The position numbers and the translations under genes are program-made. Below, in pieces: positions 63,767-64,000 of a stretch of 64,000 nucleotides of DNA; the first letter of the stretch is position 1, and the number at the start of each line of letters is the position of its first letter. Under the pieces are notes generated by a model. The model searched no databases, was not told the origin of the DNA, and worked only from the letters and a program-made list of their open reading frames with translations. The stretch is taken from NCBI GenBank assembly GCA_016702605.1, contig JADJDQ010000021.1, positions 1,488,001-1,552,000 on the forward strand, written 5' to 3'. Source of the stretch: Candidatus Intricatilinea gracilis (GTDB lineage Bacteria > Pseudomonadota > Gammaproteobacteria > Burkholderiales > Burkholderiaceae_C).

Positions 63767-64000
63767 GGTCGGGCAGCGGCAAGGGACGGGTGACGGGCAG
63801 AACACCAAGGCGCGCGGCGATGCCGCCGAGGCGCTTGCCCTGGCCTATCTCCAGGGCCAGGGACTCACGCTGCTGGCGCGCAATTATCGAGTGGCACTCG
63901 GGCCGTCGCGCCGCGCGGGCGAAGTGGACCTGATCATGCGCGAGCGCGACGGCACGGTGGTCTTCATCGAGGTGCGCGCACGTGCCGACACCCGCCGCGG
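63765..64000 (+). CDS. YraN/UPF0102 family protein, 5' part
   Basis: The frame runs off the end of the window; 78 residues are visible. The nuclease-like core motif GEVDLIMRERDGTVVFIEVR is the UPF0102 signature (E-x-D ... E-V-K/R), preceded by RGDAAEALALAYLQGQGLTLLARN. Related proteins look like Holliday-junction-resolvase-type endonucleases, but their role is unknown. The ATG at 63765 has AAGGA 9 bases upstream. Pairing with rsmI is common in proteobacteria. Confidence 0.88.
   Translation, partial: MVGQRQGTGDGQNTKARGDAAEALALAYLQGQGLTLLARNYRVALGPSRRAGEVDLIMRERDGTVVFIEVRARADTRR

Overview
The window is a high-GC chromosomal segment from a betaproteobacterium of the order Burkholderiales. The Leptothrix/Rubrivivax/Sphaerotilus neighbourhood is my guess from gene content, not a computed placement. 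Supporting this are the map-glnD pair, a surE-pcm-nlpD block, lolC-lolD next to recJ, an etfBA plus acyl-CoA dehydrogenase block, an H-NS-type protein, a PhaB-like acetoacetyl-CoA reductase, and a divergent rsmI/yraN pair. No insertion sequence, integrase or CRISPR array is visible. Most of the window is ordinary, densely packed core genome.

Layout. 1-4.8 kb: map (3' part), glnD and, convergently, rlmD. 5-6.5 kb: a lipoprotein with 34 Thr-Pro repeats and a C-terminal cytochrome c motif. 6.7-9.5 kb (minus): surE-pcm-nlpD without rpoS after it. 9.6-11.4 kb: a quinone oxidoreductase and a LuxR-type regulator whose receiver lacks the phospho-acceptor Asp. 11.55-11.85 kb (minus): two tRNA-Lys genes with promoter and terminator. 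12-14.5 kb: an MsbA-like ABC exporter and an AhpD-like protein. 14.5-29 kb: a surface-glycan region. 29-32.6 kb: KDPGal aldolase and kinase, a beta-hydroxyacid dehydrogenase and an orphan ParB-like protein. 32.7-35.4 kb: a two-headed H-NS protein, PhaB and a universal stress protein. 35.4-41.6 kb (minus): a MacAB-like efflux triad and an APH-kinase fusion. 41.8-45.6 kb: an M16 peptidase, a membrane cNMP-binding protein, a hypothetical protein and a patatin-like protein with altered catalytic residues. 45.6-49 kb (minus): a SAM-cyclase-ATPase giant. 49.2-54.2 kb: lolDC, a conserved hypothetical gene and recJ. 54.3-58.9 kb (minus): etfBA, acyl-CoA dehydrogenase and a nitronate monooxygenase-like enzyme. 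59.2-62.5 kb (minus): a paired active/inactive M16 peptidase, with an apparent frameshift at the junction. 62.7-64 kb: rsmI and the start of yraN.

The most distinctive part is the tightly overlapping plus-strand run from 17.6 to 29.0 kb. It combines a small ACP-based acyl-assembly set (two ACPs, KAS III, two ketoreductase-type SDRs, one fused to a MaoC hydratase, an FkbH-like loader, an AMP-forming ligase, an MBL-fold hydrolase, a methyltransferase and a GNAT) with FdtA/FdtB-type 3-amino-sugar enzymes and a glycosyltransferase. My reading is that it makes an unusual acyl group on a carrier protein and attaches it to a dTDP-3-amino-3,6-dideoxyhexose in a surface glycan. Each family call is well supported; the pathway is inference.
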